A stretch of 62,469 bases of DNA from Phycocordibacter sp964398865 (GTDB taxonomy: Bacteria; Patescibacteriota; Minisyncoccia; Phycocordibacterales; Phycocordibacteraceae), in contig CAYNOO010000004.1 of assembly GCA_964398865.1 (NCBI GenBank), forward strand, positions 1-62,469, read 5' to 3'. The position numbers and the translations under genes were made by a program. The notes under the pieces were generated by a model. The model was not told the DNA's origin and did not search any database. It saw only the letters and a program-made list of their open reading frames with translations. Each line of letters starts with the position of its first letter. Within the stretch, counting starts at the first letter, position 1. Shown piece after piece: positions 8,384-17,724 of the stretch.

Positions 8384-9363
8384 AGTAATGCGGTAAGCGC
8401 GGAAGCAATTTTCTTCGAATCATGACGGATAAGGCTTCGGGGAAGGACGTCTCCCGCGACTTTCTTCGCAACGATCACGTCAGCGAATGATCCGCGAATA
8501 ATTGAAGAGTCATTCGGTAGATCATCAATGATGGGAAGTTCTTGTTCTTTCTCGTAGAGCTCCAAGACATCTTTTGGAAATGTGCCGACATGCATTATGA
8601 TCGCGTCGGGGCGTCTACCGGCATAGCGAGTAATCTCTTCGACGTGACGCGACGCACTATAGCCATCGGTCTGACCAGCCTTCGTAAATAAGTTAACAAT
8701 GTAGACAAGCCGCGCTTTCGCGCTTGCAACCGTACCAGTGAGTCCTGACACTGCGAAATTAGCGAGAGTAGAAGCGTAAAGATCACCGGGACCAAGAACA
8801 AGCATATCGGCTTCAACAACTGCTTCTGCTGCATCCTTTGATATAGAGATAGATTCTTTCGTCTCAAGAGATGTTATGGGTGATCTGCCTGGCGTACGTT
8901 CGTCTATTTTGTGTTCGCTTACTATTATCTCTCCATTCTCAAGGTGCGCCACTAGCGTCGCAGGCGTATCTGAAACTGGCACTACGTGTCCGTCAACCCG
9001 CAATATCTGCGACGCCGCCTCTATCGCTGCAGCGTCTGATCCTAATATGTCAGTCAACGCAGTTAAAAACAAATTTCCGAAGTTATGTCCGTTGATGTCG
9101 CCCTTAGGAAATCGATAATTAAAAAGTGAGCGCATGAGAGGTGCGCCGTTATCATCAGCAAGCGCAATAAGCGCTTGCCTGGCATCTCCCAACGGGAGGA
9201 AGCCGTACGAGTCACGAAGTCTGCCTGTTGAGCCGCCGTCGTCTGCAACAGAGACAATCGCTTTCAAAGATACATTCGGCACGTGCTTCAAGCCCGACAA
9301 CACGACAAACGTGCCGGTGCCGCCCCCGATGGTTACGATGCGCTTTCCTGATCCGTCCCCCAT
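8380..9363 (-). CDS. yvcK: YvcK/CofD-like protein, copy 2
   Basis: 327 aa paralogue of the adjacent gene, with the same motifs: IVTIGGGTGTF at 9-19, SVADDGGSTGRLR, LGDARQAL, LGPGDLYASTLANF. It lacks the N-terminal extension of copy 1, so it is nearer the usual family length of about 320 aa. About 40 bp around the SVADDGGSTGRLRDS segment are identical between the copies (8106-8148 versus 9208-9250), pointing to tandem duplication or gene conversion. The start overlaps nothing; the end overlaps copy 1 by 4 bp. Confidence 0.88.
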   Translation of the reverse strand: MGDGSGKRIVTIGGGTGTFVVLSGLKHVPNVSLKAIVSVADDGGSTGRLRDSYGFLPLGDARQALIALADDNGAPLMRSLFNYRFPKGDINGHNFGNLFLTALTDILGSDAAAIEAASQILRVDGHVVPVSDTPATLVAHLENGEIIVSEHKIDERTPGRSPITSLETKESISISKDAAEAVVEADMLVLGPGDLYASTLANFAVSGLTGTVASAKARLVYIVNLFTKAGQTDGYSASRHVEEITRYAGRRPDAIIMHVGTFPKDVLELYEKEQELPIIDDLPNDSSIIRGSFADVIVAKKVAGDVLPRSLIRHDSKKIASALTALL

Positions 9364-9375
9364 GATGATGTATTC

Positions 9376-10209
9376 CTAGCGCTCTCCGTGAACACCCTTC
9401 AATAGGTCAGTATCTTTCCCTGTGTCCTTGAGAAGTTGTATGTTCTTTTCCTGAAAGCTTTTTAGCATCTGCGCGCCCATATCATCGTCCACATTCAATG
9501 CGTAGAAATCATTGAATGCGGCAAGGTCTTTGATAAGACAATATCCGCCAGCGCCTCGCCCTCCTTCAAAATTTACGGTGAGGTGTGTTTTGCCGATCCG
9601 AGGATCTGCTCCAAAAGCATCCTTGACCTTCTCGTAGTCAGCATCGATCTTGTGGGAGAGATCGAACAACATGTTTGCAAAAACCACCTTCATCGCCAAA
9701 AAGACATTGCCGGCGTATTTCACTAACTCGCTTTCCTTAGAAGCAACGATGGTCTTGAAAGGTGCCTCGGGAAATGTGGCCAAGACTGTCTCCGCGGCTG
9801 CCCGATGTTCCGGAGTATCCTTTGGGATACCGATGATGTTTCTATCGGGCTTCCGAACATCCTCATCCGCGGAGCGGGCGCGCAAGAACTCCGGTGAGTG
9901 AAGTATCAGCCTGTCTGGATACATATCCTGAATCTTCTCCGTCATGCCAGGCAACAGCGTCGACTTGATGACCGCGATCTTCCCCGACCCCACGAGTTCC
10001 ATCACTTCCTCAACAATCGACGAATCAAAACCTTCCGGTGTTGTGGGTGTTGGAACCGCGATAATAACGATGTCACAGAGCGCAATAGCTTCTTTATTTT
10101 GTATATGCGCCTCGTCTTTCGAATAACGGGTAACAGGAAAACCACGGCGCTCATAATCGTCCGCATATGCTTTGCCAATGAAGCCTTGACCTATAAATCC
10201 AATCTTCAT
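9376..10209 (-). CDS. UDP-glucose/GDP-mannose dehydrogenase family protein, short form
   Basis: About 277 aa (start chosen at the Met just before KIGFIGQGFIG; 10218 is an alternative). The N-terminal NAD domain and central domain are present: VAVPTPTT-like block near 55, STLLPGMTEKI near 92, HSPEFLRARSA near 110, and the catalytic Cys in GAGGYCLIKDL near 228. Full-length enzymes (about 430 aa) carry a C-terminal UDP-sugar-binding domain that is absent here. It would oxidise a UDP-sugar to the uronic acid if the short form is active. It lies inside the polysaccharide cluster. Confidence 0.8.
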   Translation of the reverse strand: MKIGFIGQGFIGKAYADDYERRGFPVTRYSKDEAHIQNKEAIALCDIVIIAVPTPTTPEGFDSSIVEEVMELVGSGKIAVIKSTLLPGMTEKIQDMYPDRLILHSPEFLRARSADEDVRKPDRNIIGIPKDTPEHRAAAETVLATFPEAPFKTIVASKESELVKYAGNVFLAMKVVFANMLFDLSHKIDADYEKVKDAFGADPRIGKTHLTVNFEGGRGAGGYCLIKDLAAFNDFYALNVDDDMGAQMLKSFQEKNIQLLKDTGKDTDLLKGVHGER

Positions 10210-10249
10210 AGAGCGCATAATACTAAAAGAAACACGTTAAAGCGATTCT

Positions 10250-11329
10250 TTATGTAGTACACCCTCTGAGTGCCCTTTGGTAACGGAGCAGATACTCCTC
10301 CATCGACAGAGCATGAGAAGAGGCAGATTCTTGAGCATGGTTGCCTAAACGAGTTCGAAGTGGCGCATCTTCTACAATACGCCGTATCGCCGAAGCGATT
10401 GCGCCGCTGTTTCCGGGAATCACGAGAGCGCTTTCCTCATCCTGTAATACCTCGCCGACAATCCCGACATCAGTCGTGATGATCGCGAGCCCTGCAAGCG
10501 CAGCCTCCATGAGAACCACGCCATACCCTTCGTATCGGGATGCGTGCACGAAAGCATCTGCCTCCGCGTAGTACGTCTCCGGGTTCTGCCATCCGGCAAA
10601 ATGCACTCGCTCTTCCAATCTTAGACGCTGAACCCTCGACTCTAAAGTCTTCTTCAATGGTCCATCACCAACAATGACCAACTCCGCTTGGGGTACGGTG
10701 GCTATTGCATCAATGATGAGATGAATGCGTTTTTCACTCGTCAACCGCGATACACACAAAAGTTTCAGGGCTCCCGTGGATAGCGTTTTATCGTTTCTCT
10801 CTCTTGCCGTAGCTTCGGTACGGATTGGAAGTACTATCACGGGAACACGGGTTATCTTTCGTACGCTTTTTGCGATACGCTCTGAAACAACCCGGATGCA
10901 TTGTGCGCGATTTAAGATGAACGTGGCGATAAGTGCCTCCAGCATACGACGTGGTGATTCCATTAGAAAACCTAATGAAAAACAGTCAGTGTGGAGTTGC
11001 ACTTGGAGCGGAATTTTACGTAACTTCGCAATACCAGAACCCAAGATGCCGATGAAAAAAGGATCTTGCGCTGATACAAGGTCGTACTTCGCATCACGCG
11101 TAAGAGTGTGGAGTGCACGCCGCGCACTGAAAAAGATAGCGAGCTTGTCAGTCCCGCCCGGAGCAACTGCTCGGACATTCGGCGCAACCTGTTTTTCTTC
11201 AGGCGCTCCAGCGCCGACAACTACAATCACCATCTCGTCCACAATGCCCCCGTAGCGAGCCATGCGTGCTGCAACACTCGAATGCTCATCAAAAATCTTC
11301 AGGTCGCTTGAAAGCATCAAGAGGCGCAT
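10250..11329 (-). CDS. GT4-family glycosyltransferase
   Basis: 359 aa GT-B enzyme. The donor domain starts around residue 190 with LLCVSRLTSEKR, continues with ELVIVGDGPLK and VHFAGWQNPETYYAEADAFV, and has the acidic donor motif near EGYGVVLMEAALAGLAII (about 270-287). One base separates it from the next glycosyltransferase. Donor and acceptor unknown. Confidence 0.85.
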   Translation of the reverse strand: MRLLMLSSDLKIFDEHSSVAARMARYGGIVDEMVIVVVGAGAPEEKQVAPNVRAVAPGGTDKLAIFFSARRALHTLTRDAKYDLVSAQDPFFIGILGSGIAKLRKIPLQVQLHTDCFSLGFLMESPRRMLEALIATFILNRAQCIRVVSERIAKSVRKITRVPVIVLPIRTEATARERNDKTLSTGALKLLCVSRLTSEKRIHLIIDAIATVPQAELVIVGDGPLKKTLESRVQRLRLEERVHFAGWQNPETYYAEADAFVHASRYEGYGVVLMEAALAGLAIITTDVGIVGEVLQDEESALVIPGNSGAIASAIRRIVEDAPLRTRLGNHAQESASSHALSMEEYLLRYQRALRGCTT

Positions 11330-11330
11330 A

Positions 11331-12446
11331 TCACTTCGGACTCATCGATTTTAAGAGCTTCGCAATCTCGTCGATCATCCGCTCATTGGAAAATTGCTTC
11401 ACGCGCCGTTTAGCTGCAACGACTAGTTTGCCACGAAGCGTAGCGTCCCCGAGAAGCGCGAGCGTATGATTGAGTATTGCCTCTCCATCATTGGGTTTCA
11501 CCAAGTAGCCGTTTTGTGCATGTTCGATAATCTCAACATTTCCTCCAACTCTAGTGGTAATAGTTGGTACGCCGATTGCAAGTGCTTCCAAAATGAGATG
11601 TGAGAACCCTTCATAAGCAGTATTAAGTATGAAAACGTCAGACGCCCGAAGATACCGGAGCAGAATGTCCCGCTCCAAAGAACCTGCAAAGATGACATCA
11701 TCCTGAACGCCTACGTCAACAGCGAGCTGCTCAAGCATCTCTGCGTCAGGTCCGCCGCCGATGATAAGGAGCTTCGTTTCAGGAAAAGATTTCTGAATCT
11801 TCGGAAGGAGGCGTATCAGCGTATCAAAGCCTTTCCATGGCACAAGCCTCCCCACTGACACGATGAGCTTCCCATGGAATCTGATCAGTCCTCTCAAGAC
11901 CGGCTTATTGCCGGTGTCCCCCAATTCTTCGATGCCGTTGTATATGACTGAGATATTCTTATTCGACACACCCCACGTCGCGACGATTTTCCCCAAGTAT
12001 TTTGACGGCACGACAACTCGCGCGGCACGGCGCGCGACAGCGCGTTCAATCGCGCGAAAGGTTTTCGGTATCAAGGGAAGAGTCGCATGCTGGAAGGATT
12101 CAATGGTTCCCGAAAAGCCAAACCGTTGAGTCGCCTGCTCCCAGGCGTAATCGCCGACAACCTTCAAGAGAAAAGTCTTCCGCAAAAGAGACGCTGCAAG
12201 TATGGCTGGAACTCCGACAGACATTGGATCTTGCGCGTAGACGATATCTACTCCTCGAGCTTTATCGAGTACGAGGAAAAAATATGCAATGTGGCGCAAC
12301 AGCTTCGGAAGACGCCGTACTTTACTGAAAGGCAGAATGGTAGGCTCTATTGCGTATCCGGGAAGAGCTTTCTCAAGCTTTCTAGAGTAGGTCGCCGGCC
12401 CCCCAATCTCAGGCGGGTAAAGCCCTGTCGCTATAAGAACTTTCAT
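11331..12446 (-). CDS. GT4-family glycosyltransferase
   Basis: 371 aa when started at the Met of MKVLIATGLYPPEIGG, the usual N-terminus of GT4 proteins with its glycine-rich acceptor loop; an upstream Met at 12470 only adds unrelated residues. The donor domain contains LIVSVGRLVPWKGFD, LLIIGGGPD, VIFAGSLER and the E-x7-E region EGFSHLILEALAIGVPTI. Clustered with two other GT4 genes in the same direction. Confidence 0.85.
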   Translation of the reverse strand: MKVLIATGLYPPEIGGPATYSRKLEKALPGYAIEPTILPFSKVRRLPKLLRHIAYFFLVLDKARGVDIVYAQDPMSVGVPAILAASLLRKTFLLKVVGDYAWEQATQRFGFSGTIESFQHATLPLIPKTFRAIERAVARRAARVVVPSKYLGKIVATWGVSNKNISVIYNGIEELGDTGNKPVLRGLIRFHGKLIVSVGRLVPWKGFDTLIRLLPKIQKSFPETKLLIIGGGPDAEMLEQLAVDVGVQDDVIFAGSLERDILLRYLRASDVFILNTAYEGFSHLILEALAIGVPTITTRVGGNVEIIEHAQNGYLVKPNDGEAILNHTLALLGDATLRGKLVVAAKRRVKQFSNERMIDEIAKLLKSMSPK

Positions 12447-12508
12447 GAGTGCACTATAACAAATGAGCACTGCACCATGGAGTAAACGTTTTCTTTCGAA
12501 TTCTAGAG

Positions 12509-13741
12509 TTAGAAGATAGAAAACACTTTCTCGCGCATAGCTTTTGCAATACTATCCCAGTCATAAGTCGAAAAAGCCAACGCTCGGGCGGTTTCGATAA
12601 CTTTTTTTACAGCATCAGGATTTTTAATAATCTCCATTACCGTATCCGCAATCTCTGAGGGTGAATCTTTTGAGACGGCAAATCCTGTTGTGGGTTTATC
12701 GGGATTTCGTTTCGCATCAAAGAGAAAATCAGCGAGTCCTCCTTCTTGGGTCGCAATTACCGGAATACCAGCAGCAAAAGCTTCTATGAATGAATTGCCC
12801 ATTCCTTCAGAGCGCGAAGGACGGATAAAGATGTCTGAAATCTTGAGGTATGGCGGGATGTCAGAACCCTGTACGTATCCGACGAACAGTACGCGATCTT
12901 GAAGTGTGGAATTTGTAACTTGTGATTTAAGCTTTTGCTCATCAGGACCATTTCCAAGTATAAGAAATTTTACGTGCGGCGGGAGAGACGGAAGAGCTTG
13001 AATGACGGTATCAATACCGTTTTTGTGTACCAAGCGCGATGTGGTCACTAAAAAGACGTCGCCTTCTTTTTTCCTGAGTTTTTCTTTGAGAGCGGATAAT
13101 CCGGATTCCTGGAACGTGCGCGAAGCGAAAGCTGTATCGACACCATTAGGAATAACTACCGGTTCACCCTTGTATCCCATGCGCTTTGCCCAAGCACCAA
13201 GAAAGGTAGAGATGACCTGTACTTTGTCGGCACTCGTAAAAGCACGTTTAAACAAAGGCCACGCGGGCAAGGCAAGGCGCTCAATATATTCCGGCGGGTC
13301 ACCCTCTTGGAGCGTAAGTACGTATTTTACCGGCGCGAGAAGAGTAAAGATTCCTGCCGCTATGCCGGTTGCATGTGCCATCATCGCCCATATCCCATCA
13401 TAGTGATGCTTATGGTGCAGATGAAGCGCAAACAAGGGTGCAATGATTTGAAAAGTAAATTTATTCAGTGCGAGAGGAAATTTCTTGAGATCAGCCATCG
13501 AGGGATTACGAGTCGCGAATCCGATGCGGTACACAAGTACGTTCCCTACCTGCTCAACGTTAGGCAATGTTGAATCGAAGCGGAGCGTCACCATGTGAAA
13601 CTCAATGTCCGCGGGATGTATGCGGTCAGTAATCTCCTTGATTGCCACTTCGGCGCCACCCACGTATTTCGGATAGTACGCGAGAGAAAAGATTAGAACG
13701 CGTTTCACCCCGTTAGAGGTTTTACCAGAAGAATCACTCAT
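12509..13741 (-). CDS. GT4-family glycosyltransferase
   Basis: 410 aa, GT-B. N-terminal VLIFSLAYYPKYVGGAE, donor-domain LVTTSRLVHKNGIDTV, VKFLILGNGPDEQ, VLFVGYVQG and the E-x7-E region RSEGMGNSFIEAFAAGIPVI. The first codons include a 15-bp sequence (13707-13721) that is the exact reverse complement of 13796-13810 just upstream, so the mRNA start can be enclosed in a hairpin. Confidence 0.85.
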   Translation of the reverse strand: MSDSSGKTSNGVKRVLIFSLAYYPKYVGGAEVAIKEITDRIHPADIEFHMVTLRFDSTLPNVEQVGNVLVYRIGFATRNPSMADLKKFPLALNKFTFQIIAPLFALHLHHKHHYDGIWAMMAHATGIAAGIFTLLAPVKYVLTLQEGDPPEYIERLALPAWPLFKRAFTSADKVQVISTFLGAWAKRMGYKGEPVVIPNGVDTAFASRTFQESGLSALKEKLRKKEGDVFLVTTSRLVHKNGIDTVIQALPSLPPHVKFLILGNGPDEQKLKSQVTNSTLQDRVLFVGYVQGSDIPPYLKISDIFIRPSRSEGMGNSFIEAFAAGIPVIATQEGGLADFLFDAKRNPDKPTTGFAVSKDSPSEIADTVMEIIKNPDAVKKVIETARALAFSTYDWDSIAKAMREKVFSIF

Positions 13742-13810
13742 ATAAATTATTTAGAGAATGTGCAGCAAAATATAGTATGAAGTGAATATAGTCAGAACCT
13801 CTAACGGGGT
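13707..13810 (-). promoter_or_regulatory. 15-bp inverted repeat enclosing a glycosyltransferase start codon
   Basis: 13707-13721 and 13796-13810 are exact reverse complements (arm ACCCCGTTAGAGGTT). One arm lies in codons ~7-11 of the glycosyltransferase gene, the other just past the stop of the upstream SDR gene. The ATG at 13741 lies in the loop. There is no U-run, so it is not a standard terminator. A role in translational control or mRNA stability is an inference. Confidence 0.5.
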
Positions 13811-13813
13811 TCA

Positions 13814-14683
13814 TTATTTCTTTCCAGTGACCTCCTTGATGTATTCCTCTACCCCGTGACGAACCTTCCATCCGATTGCCTGCGCTTTGGAGGTATCGAT
13901 AGCCGAGCTCAGTCGGTTTCCTGGTCGCTCCGGCAACATTTCTATTTCACCGCCAAACATCTTGGCGATACCCAAAACCGAATATTCTCGCGTATCTCCG
14001 AGCCCATAGTTATCACCCTCACCTTTTTCACCAACGAGCGCGAGCCCTTCAACGATGTCCAAGACATGCGTGAAATACCGTTTCTGCGTGCCGGGCGTTA
14101 CCACTCCTAACGTTTCTCCGCGGAGAGTTTTCTGTCTGAATATTTCAATAAGCGTACCGTATGCTCCTGCCCGCTCCCGAGGACCGTACACGTTATAGAA
14201 GTAGGTCACGGCGAATGGCAACGAATACCATTCGCCGTAATTCTTCACGAGTTCCGTGTTCGCCGCTTTCGTCCACGCATAGGGCGTTTCAGTACGCGTA
14301 AGACCACCATCACCGAATTTCGTTGAAGATCCTGCATACACGATTTTGCATTTTCGTTTCCTCCAAAACTCAAGAACGCCAAGCGTGCCTACGGTATTCA
14401 AGTCAAACACGATTGCGGGCTCTGCAAGACTGATTTCGACTCGGGAGTATTCACCGAGATGGTAAATCAAATCGACGTTCTCGGGTACAAACTTCTCTAT
14501 GTCTTTCGTATGACCTTCCCGATATTCTACCCCCGCAACATGATTATCTTTGGAGCCGGCAAAATAATTATCAAGCGAGATAACGGTGTGCCCGTCTTTT
14601 ACCAGCCGCTCACAGAGGTGCGACCCGACGAGCCCGGCTCCGCCTGTCACGAGTATTGTTTTCTTTCCTGAATCTTGATTCAT
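13814..14683 (-). CDS. NAD-dependent epimerase/dehydratase (UDP-glucose 4-epimerase-like SDR)
   Basis: 289 aa. Rossmann motif GGAGLVGSHL at 15-24, YAGSSTKFGD near 113, catalytic YAWTK near 132 and FYNVYGPRERAGAYG near 161, all typical of extended SDR sugar epimerases. The C-terminal RLSSAIDTSKA.AIGW block is also typical. It is the upstream-most gene of the glycosyltransferase run and probably interconverts a nucleotide sugar. Confidence 0.85.
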   Translation of the reverse strand: MNQDSGKKTILVTGGAGLVGSHLCERLVKDGHTVISLDNYFAGSKDNHVAGVEYREGHTKDIEKFVPENVDLIYHLGEYSRVEISLAEPAIVFDLNTVGTLGVLEFWRKRKCKIVYAGSSTKFGDGGLTRTETPYAWTKAANTELVKNYGEWYSLPFAVTYFYNVYGPRERAGAYGTLIEIFRQKTLRGETLGVVTPGTQKRYFTHVLDIVEGLALVGEKGEGDNYGLGDTREYSVLGIAKMFGGEIEMLPERPGNRLSSAIDTSKAQAIGWKVRHGVEEYIKEVTGKK

Positions 14684-14698
14684 GTATCTTGCATCTAA

Positions 14699-16120
14699 CT
14701 ATTCTTCTTCAATGATTGTATAGCCTGTTGTCGTACCTTTGCGTGGTCGAATAAGTAACGCTGCTGCTATCCCGATTCCGATTACTGCCAAAAGCCCTAT
14801 AATCCAAGGCAGCATAGCAAATGAACTGAGTATTGGCATTGAGGTAGAACCAAGGGCGGCAATAGGGGCAGCAAGCATACTTCTTGAGGACACGCTCGTC
14901 ACCGCTTCTGAAGGTACAGAAACCCGTTCAACCTGTGAAGCCTCTTGGCTTGCTACTCCTCGCGCCGCGATGAGTTCAGTGCCATATGCCGTTGCTAAGG
15001 TGCCGTTGGGATATAAAAGTGTCACAGCGCTCGGTGACGAAGGTGCAAGACCTGTGGCGACATTTGAAATGGAAACAGATTCACGCGGGAAAAGAATGGT
15101 GTTTGCGGGAAACCTAAATGTCTTTCCATCAGCGGCAAGGAGCCACAGACCTACATTGAGCTCTATGCCGGAAGCATTCGTAATTTCTACAAACTCTTGA
15201 GTTACTTTGGTAAGTGATACGTGCGCAGGAACTACCGTCACGGTAAACCGCGCAGTCGCGCTATACGTTTCTGATGAGGCATCAAGTACTACGGCATACC
15301 GACCAGGGAATGGAAACGCATATAAGACTGAGTACCCTTCACGCACATCGCCGTTGCCGAAATTCCAGACCAGACGGGCATCTCTAATTGAGTCCCCCTT
15401 TAATCCACGCACTGATCCTTGGAATACCGTACCGGCTCCTGCAACCACTACTCTGTTCTCCCCTGCAGAGACACTAATCTGCGGCTCAACAGGATACGAG
15501 CCACCAGTTGATGTTGGAGTAGTTGACGCCACAGAAGAGGAACTAGAAGATTCTTCCTCTTCTTTTTGATTCTCAGTTTCCGTAGCACTTGAGGAACCGC
15601 TGCCAGAGCCCGATGCTGAACCTGGCGTCGGCGCAGAAGCTATAAACGACGAACCAATTTTTTGAAGAGAATTACCATCCCCGTTTGCGCCAAGAGTTGG
15701 ATTATAGGTAACGGAATCAACATCAACGGCACTGTCATTTCGAAGCGTCATTGTCTCACCATTCGTGTTATTCAAACCCCCCGAAAAGACACTATCAAAT
15801 ACGATTCCCGAAAAATTAGGCCAATCAGCCAAGAACTTTTGAGGATTATCGGCTAATACCGCGTAGCCTCCTGTTGCTAGGTTTGATCCTCCCGCGTATG
15901 CACTGATGCCGTGATTAGAGCCGCCTTCAAATAACTTCCATTTTGAAAGGTCAAAAGACTCCCCGGAATTGTAAACCTCTATCCATTCATGACCGTCATC
16001 CGTGCCAGCAGGATCATACATGATTTCAGTTATGGAAACTGCTGCGTATAAAAACGTAGGGAAAGAGATAAAGAGACTGATAAGGATAAGTTTCAATAAA
16101 ACATTTCTTGCTTTATTCAT
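14699..16120 (-). CDS. Exported Lamin-tail-domain protein with PKD domain and C-terminal anchor
   Basis: 473 aa from MNKARN (16129 is an upstream Met). Signal peptide: basic N-terminus, then a hydrophobic run ending in FLYAA near 28. A first Lamin-tail domain follows (ITEIMYDPAGTDDGHEWIEVYN near 31-52), then a Ser/Glu-rich linker, a PKD-like domain near 250-300 (WNFGNGDVREGYSVLYAFP), and a second Lamin-tail-like domain near 310-395. A single transmembrane helix near 445-463 ends in a short basic tail. It probably sits at the cell surface; Lamin-tail domains in bacteria occur in exported nucleases and adhesion-like proteins, but no nuclease domain is visible here. Confidence 0.82.
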   Translation of the reverse strand: MNKARNVLLKLILISLFISFPTFLYAAVSITEIMYDPAGTDDGHEWIEVYNSGESFDLSKWKLFEGGSNHGISAYAGGSNLATGGYAVLADNPQKFLADWPNFSGIVFDSVFSGGLNNTNGETMTLRNDSAVDVDSVTYNPTLGANGDGNSLQKIGSSFIASAPTPGSASGSGSGSSSATETENQKEEEESSSSSSVASTTPTSTGGSYPVEPQISVSAGENRVVVAGAGTVFQGSVRGLKGDSIRDARLVWNFGNGDVREGYSVLYAFPFPGRYAVVLDASSETYSATARFTVTVVPAHVSLTKVTQEFVEITNASGIELNVGLWLLAADGKTFRFPANTILFPRESVSISNVATGLAPSSPSAVTLLYPNGTLATAYGTELIAARGVASQEASQVERVSVPSEAVTSVSSRSMLAAPIAALGSTSMPILSSFAMLPWIIGLLAVIGIGIAAALLIRPRKGTTTGYTIIEEE

Positions 16121-16181
16121 GCATGCCACACATGACTGCTAAAGCATTATTTTTATCACGAACTCTGACGAGAATGAGTAG

Positions 16182-17678
16182 TTATGCAGTGAGCCCAAAC
16201 TCAGACACGGGGTCTACATGAAGCATGTTTCGAAGATCCGCTTCCGGAATTTCCGCTGCTTTCTTTTCTTCTTTTTTTTCTACGGACTCTTCTTTCTTGT
16301 TTTCGTTTGTTTTTGCTTCAGGCGGTTTTTCTTTTTCCTTTGTAGGCTCTGTTGGAGAAACTTTCGAATCCGTACCTTGCCCTGGAGTCGCGGGGGGAGC
16401 ACCTGCTGCGCGCTTGTTGAAGATAGAGCGGAAGGTATCAGAAAATGAACCTGGCTCACCTTTCTCTTTGTCCTTACTCTCTTCTTTTGGAGGAGGTTTG
16501 AAAAGAGTATCTACCTTGACTCGCGATGTCGTATATTTCTCACGCGATGCCGTCTGAAGATCTTGGTACGACACGCCAGTGCGCTCTGGTCGAGGCAGTG
16601 TCATAGCAAAGAAAGGACGTGCACGCACAGAGTCGATAGTTAAGATAACGCAGACTTCCCCTTCTTTCAGTTTTGCTAAGTCTTCGGGAGAAACGTACGG
16701 ATAAAAAATACTCTCGGCAAGCGAAAAATCAGCCGGATGCGGAGCGAACGCAAGAATCGAGCCGCAACGACGAAACGTTTTCTCATAGAGAGCCTCATCC
16801 TCTTCGTTCTGAGGGGTGTTAGCGAATGCACATGCCACCTTTCGCTCTGGCAATATGCGATCAATATCTTCCTCAGAGAGATACTTCAGGCAATCATAGA
16901 AATACAAAGCTACTTTATCTCCCGCAATTCCTCGGGCGCGTGCAGCATAAGCAAACATACGCACCAAGGGCGTTATGCGGGTCGGAAACATGCGGATGCG
17001 TGACAAATCAATGACCACCACCGCACCTGGTGCGAGAGAGAATTTCGAATTTCTCTGCCCTATGACGTTACGCACCAGAGTGTCCTTAGCGATGTACCGA
17101 CCGTGTTCAGATATGACTTCAACATCCGTGTCGCTTACTTTCAAGATTTTTTCAAAACGGATGCGCTCCGGCGTATCGATACCGAGCATCTTCTCGCGCA
17201 TTCTCGGATCAACGACGGCGTTATACAAAGAGAGAGCGCTCGCGTCCTTGGAGTTAAGAGAGAATTCAGCAATGAATTCTGAAAGCGCCCCTGGAGTAAT
17301 GCGATACATGCTGGCAAGCGCTTCCGATAGCACAGACACAGCTTTCTCTTTAAGCGGACGAAATTCGTCAATGGGATTCCACGAAAAAGGATGTTCACCG
17401 TCCGATGGGTCAAGGAATACAAGTCGCTCCCGTGCGCTCTCGCTCAAGCGCTCCAAAAGCATGGGGGCGAGATTTCCTGATCCATCCAAAATAACGGTAC
17501 TTATTCCCTTTTCTATATCCTGCAATGCCATTCCCACGAAGAGAGTAGACCTGCCTGAACCCGCTTTACCCATGACAGAAAAATGCTCCAAGCGATCGGC
17601 ATCCTTGATGCCAAACGACACGACACCTTCTTTAAAAGCCGTTTTTCCTATATACGTCACCCCGCTGCCCCAATCCAT
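16182..17678 (-). CDS. VirD4/TraD-like P-loop ATPase (type IV secretion coupling-type)
   Basis: 498 aa. The Walker A is GKAGSGRST near residue 37, followed by STVILDGSGNLAP (Walker-B-like) and FLDPSDGEHPFSWNPIDEF, as in VirD4/TraG-type or HerA-like ATPases that pump DNA or protein. A later block VACAFANTPQNEEDEALYEK is characteristic of the same group. No transmembrane helices are predicted, and the last ~130 residues are a Lys/Glu/Pro-rich low-complexity tail. No other conjugation genes lie nearby, so it is an orphan; in CPR such genes may belong to pilus or DNA-uptake systems. Confidence 0.7.
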   Translation of the reverse strand: MDWGSGVTYIGKTAFKEGVVSFGIKDADRLEHFSVMGKAGSGRSTLFVGMALQDIEKGISTVILDGSGNLAPMLLERLSESARERLVFLDPSDGEHPFSWNPIDEFRPLKEKAVSVLSEALASMYRITPGALSEFIAEFSLNSKDASALSLYNAVVDPRMREKMLGIDTPERIRFEKILKVSDTDVEVISEHGRYIAKDTLVRNVIGQRNSKFSLAPGAVVVIDLSRIRMFPTRITPLVRMFAYAARARGIAGDKVALYFYDCLKYLSEEDIDRILPERKVACAFANTPQNEEDEALYEKTFRRCGSILAFAPHPADFSLAESIFYPYVSPEDLAKLKEGEVCVILTIDSVRARPFFAMTLPRPERTGVSYQDLQTASREKYTTSRVKVDTLFKPPPKEESKDKEKGEPGSFSDTFRSIFNKRAAGAPPATPGQGTDSKVSPTEPTKEKEKPPEAKTNENKKEESVEKKEEKKAAEIPEADLRNMLHVDPVSEFGLTA

Positions 17679-17724
17679 GAGAGTAAGTGTACAGGTTTCA
17701 GGTTCGCGCTTCCAGGTTAACCTT

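Noticed and set aside
13707..13810. Terminator between the SDR and the glycosyltransferase gene
   Set aside because: There is no U-run and the arms are 74 bp apart with a start codon in the loop.
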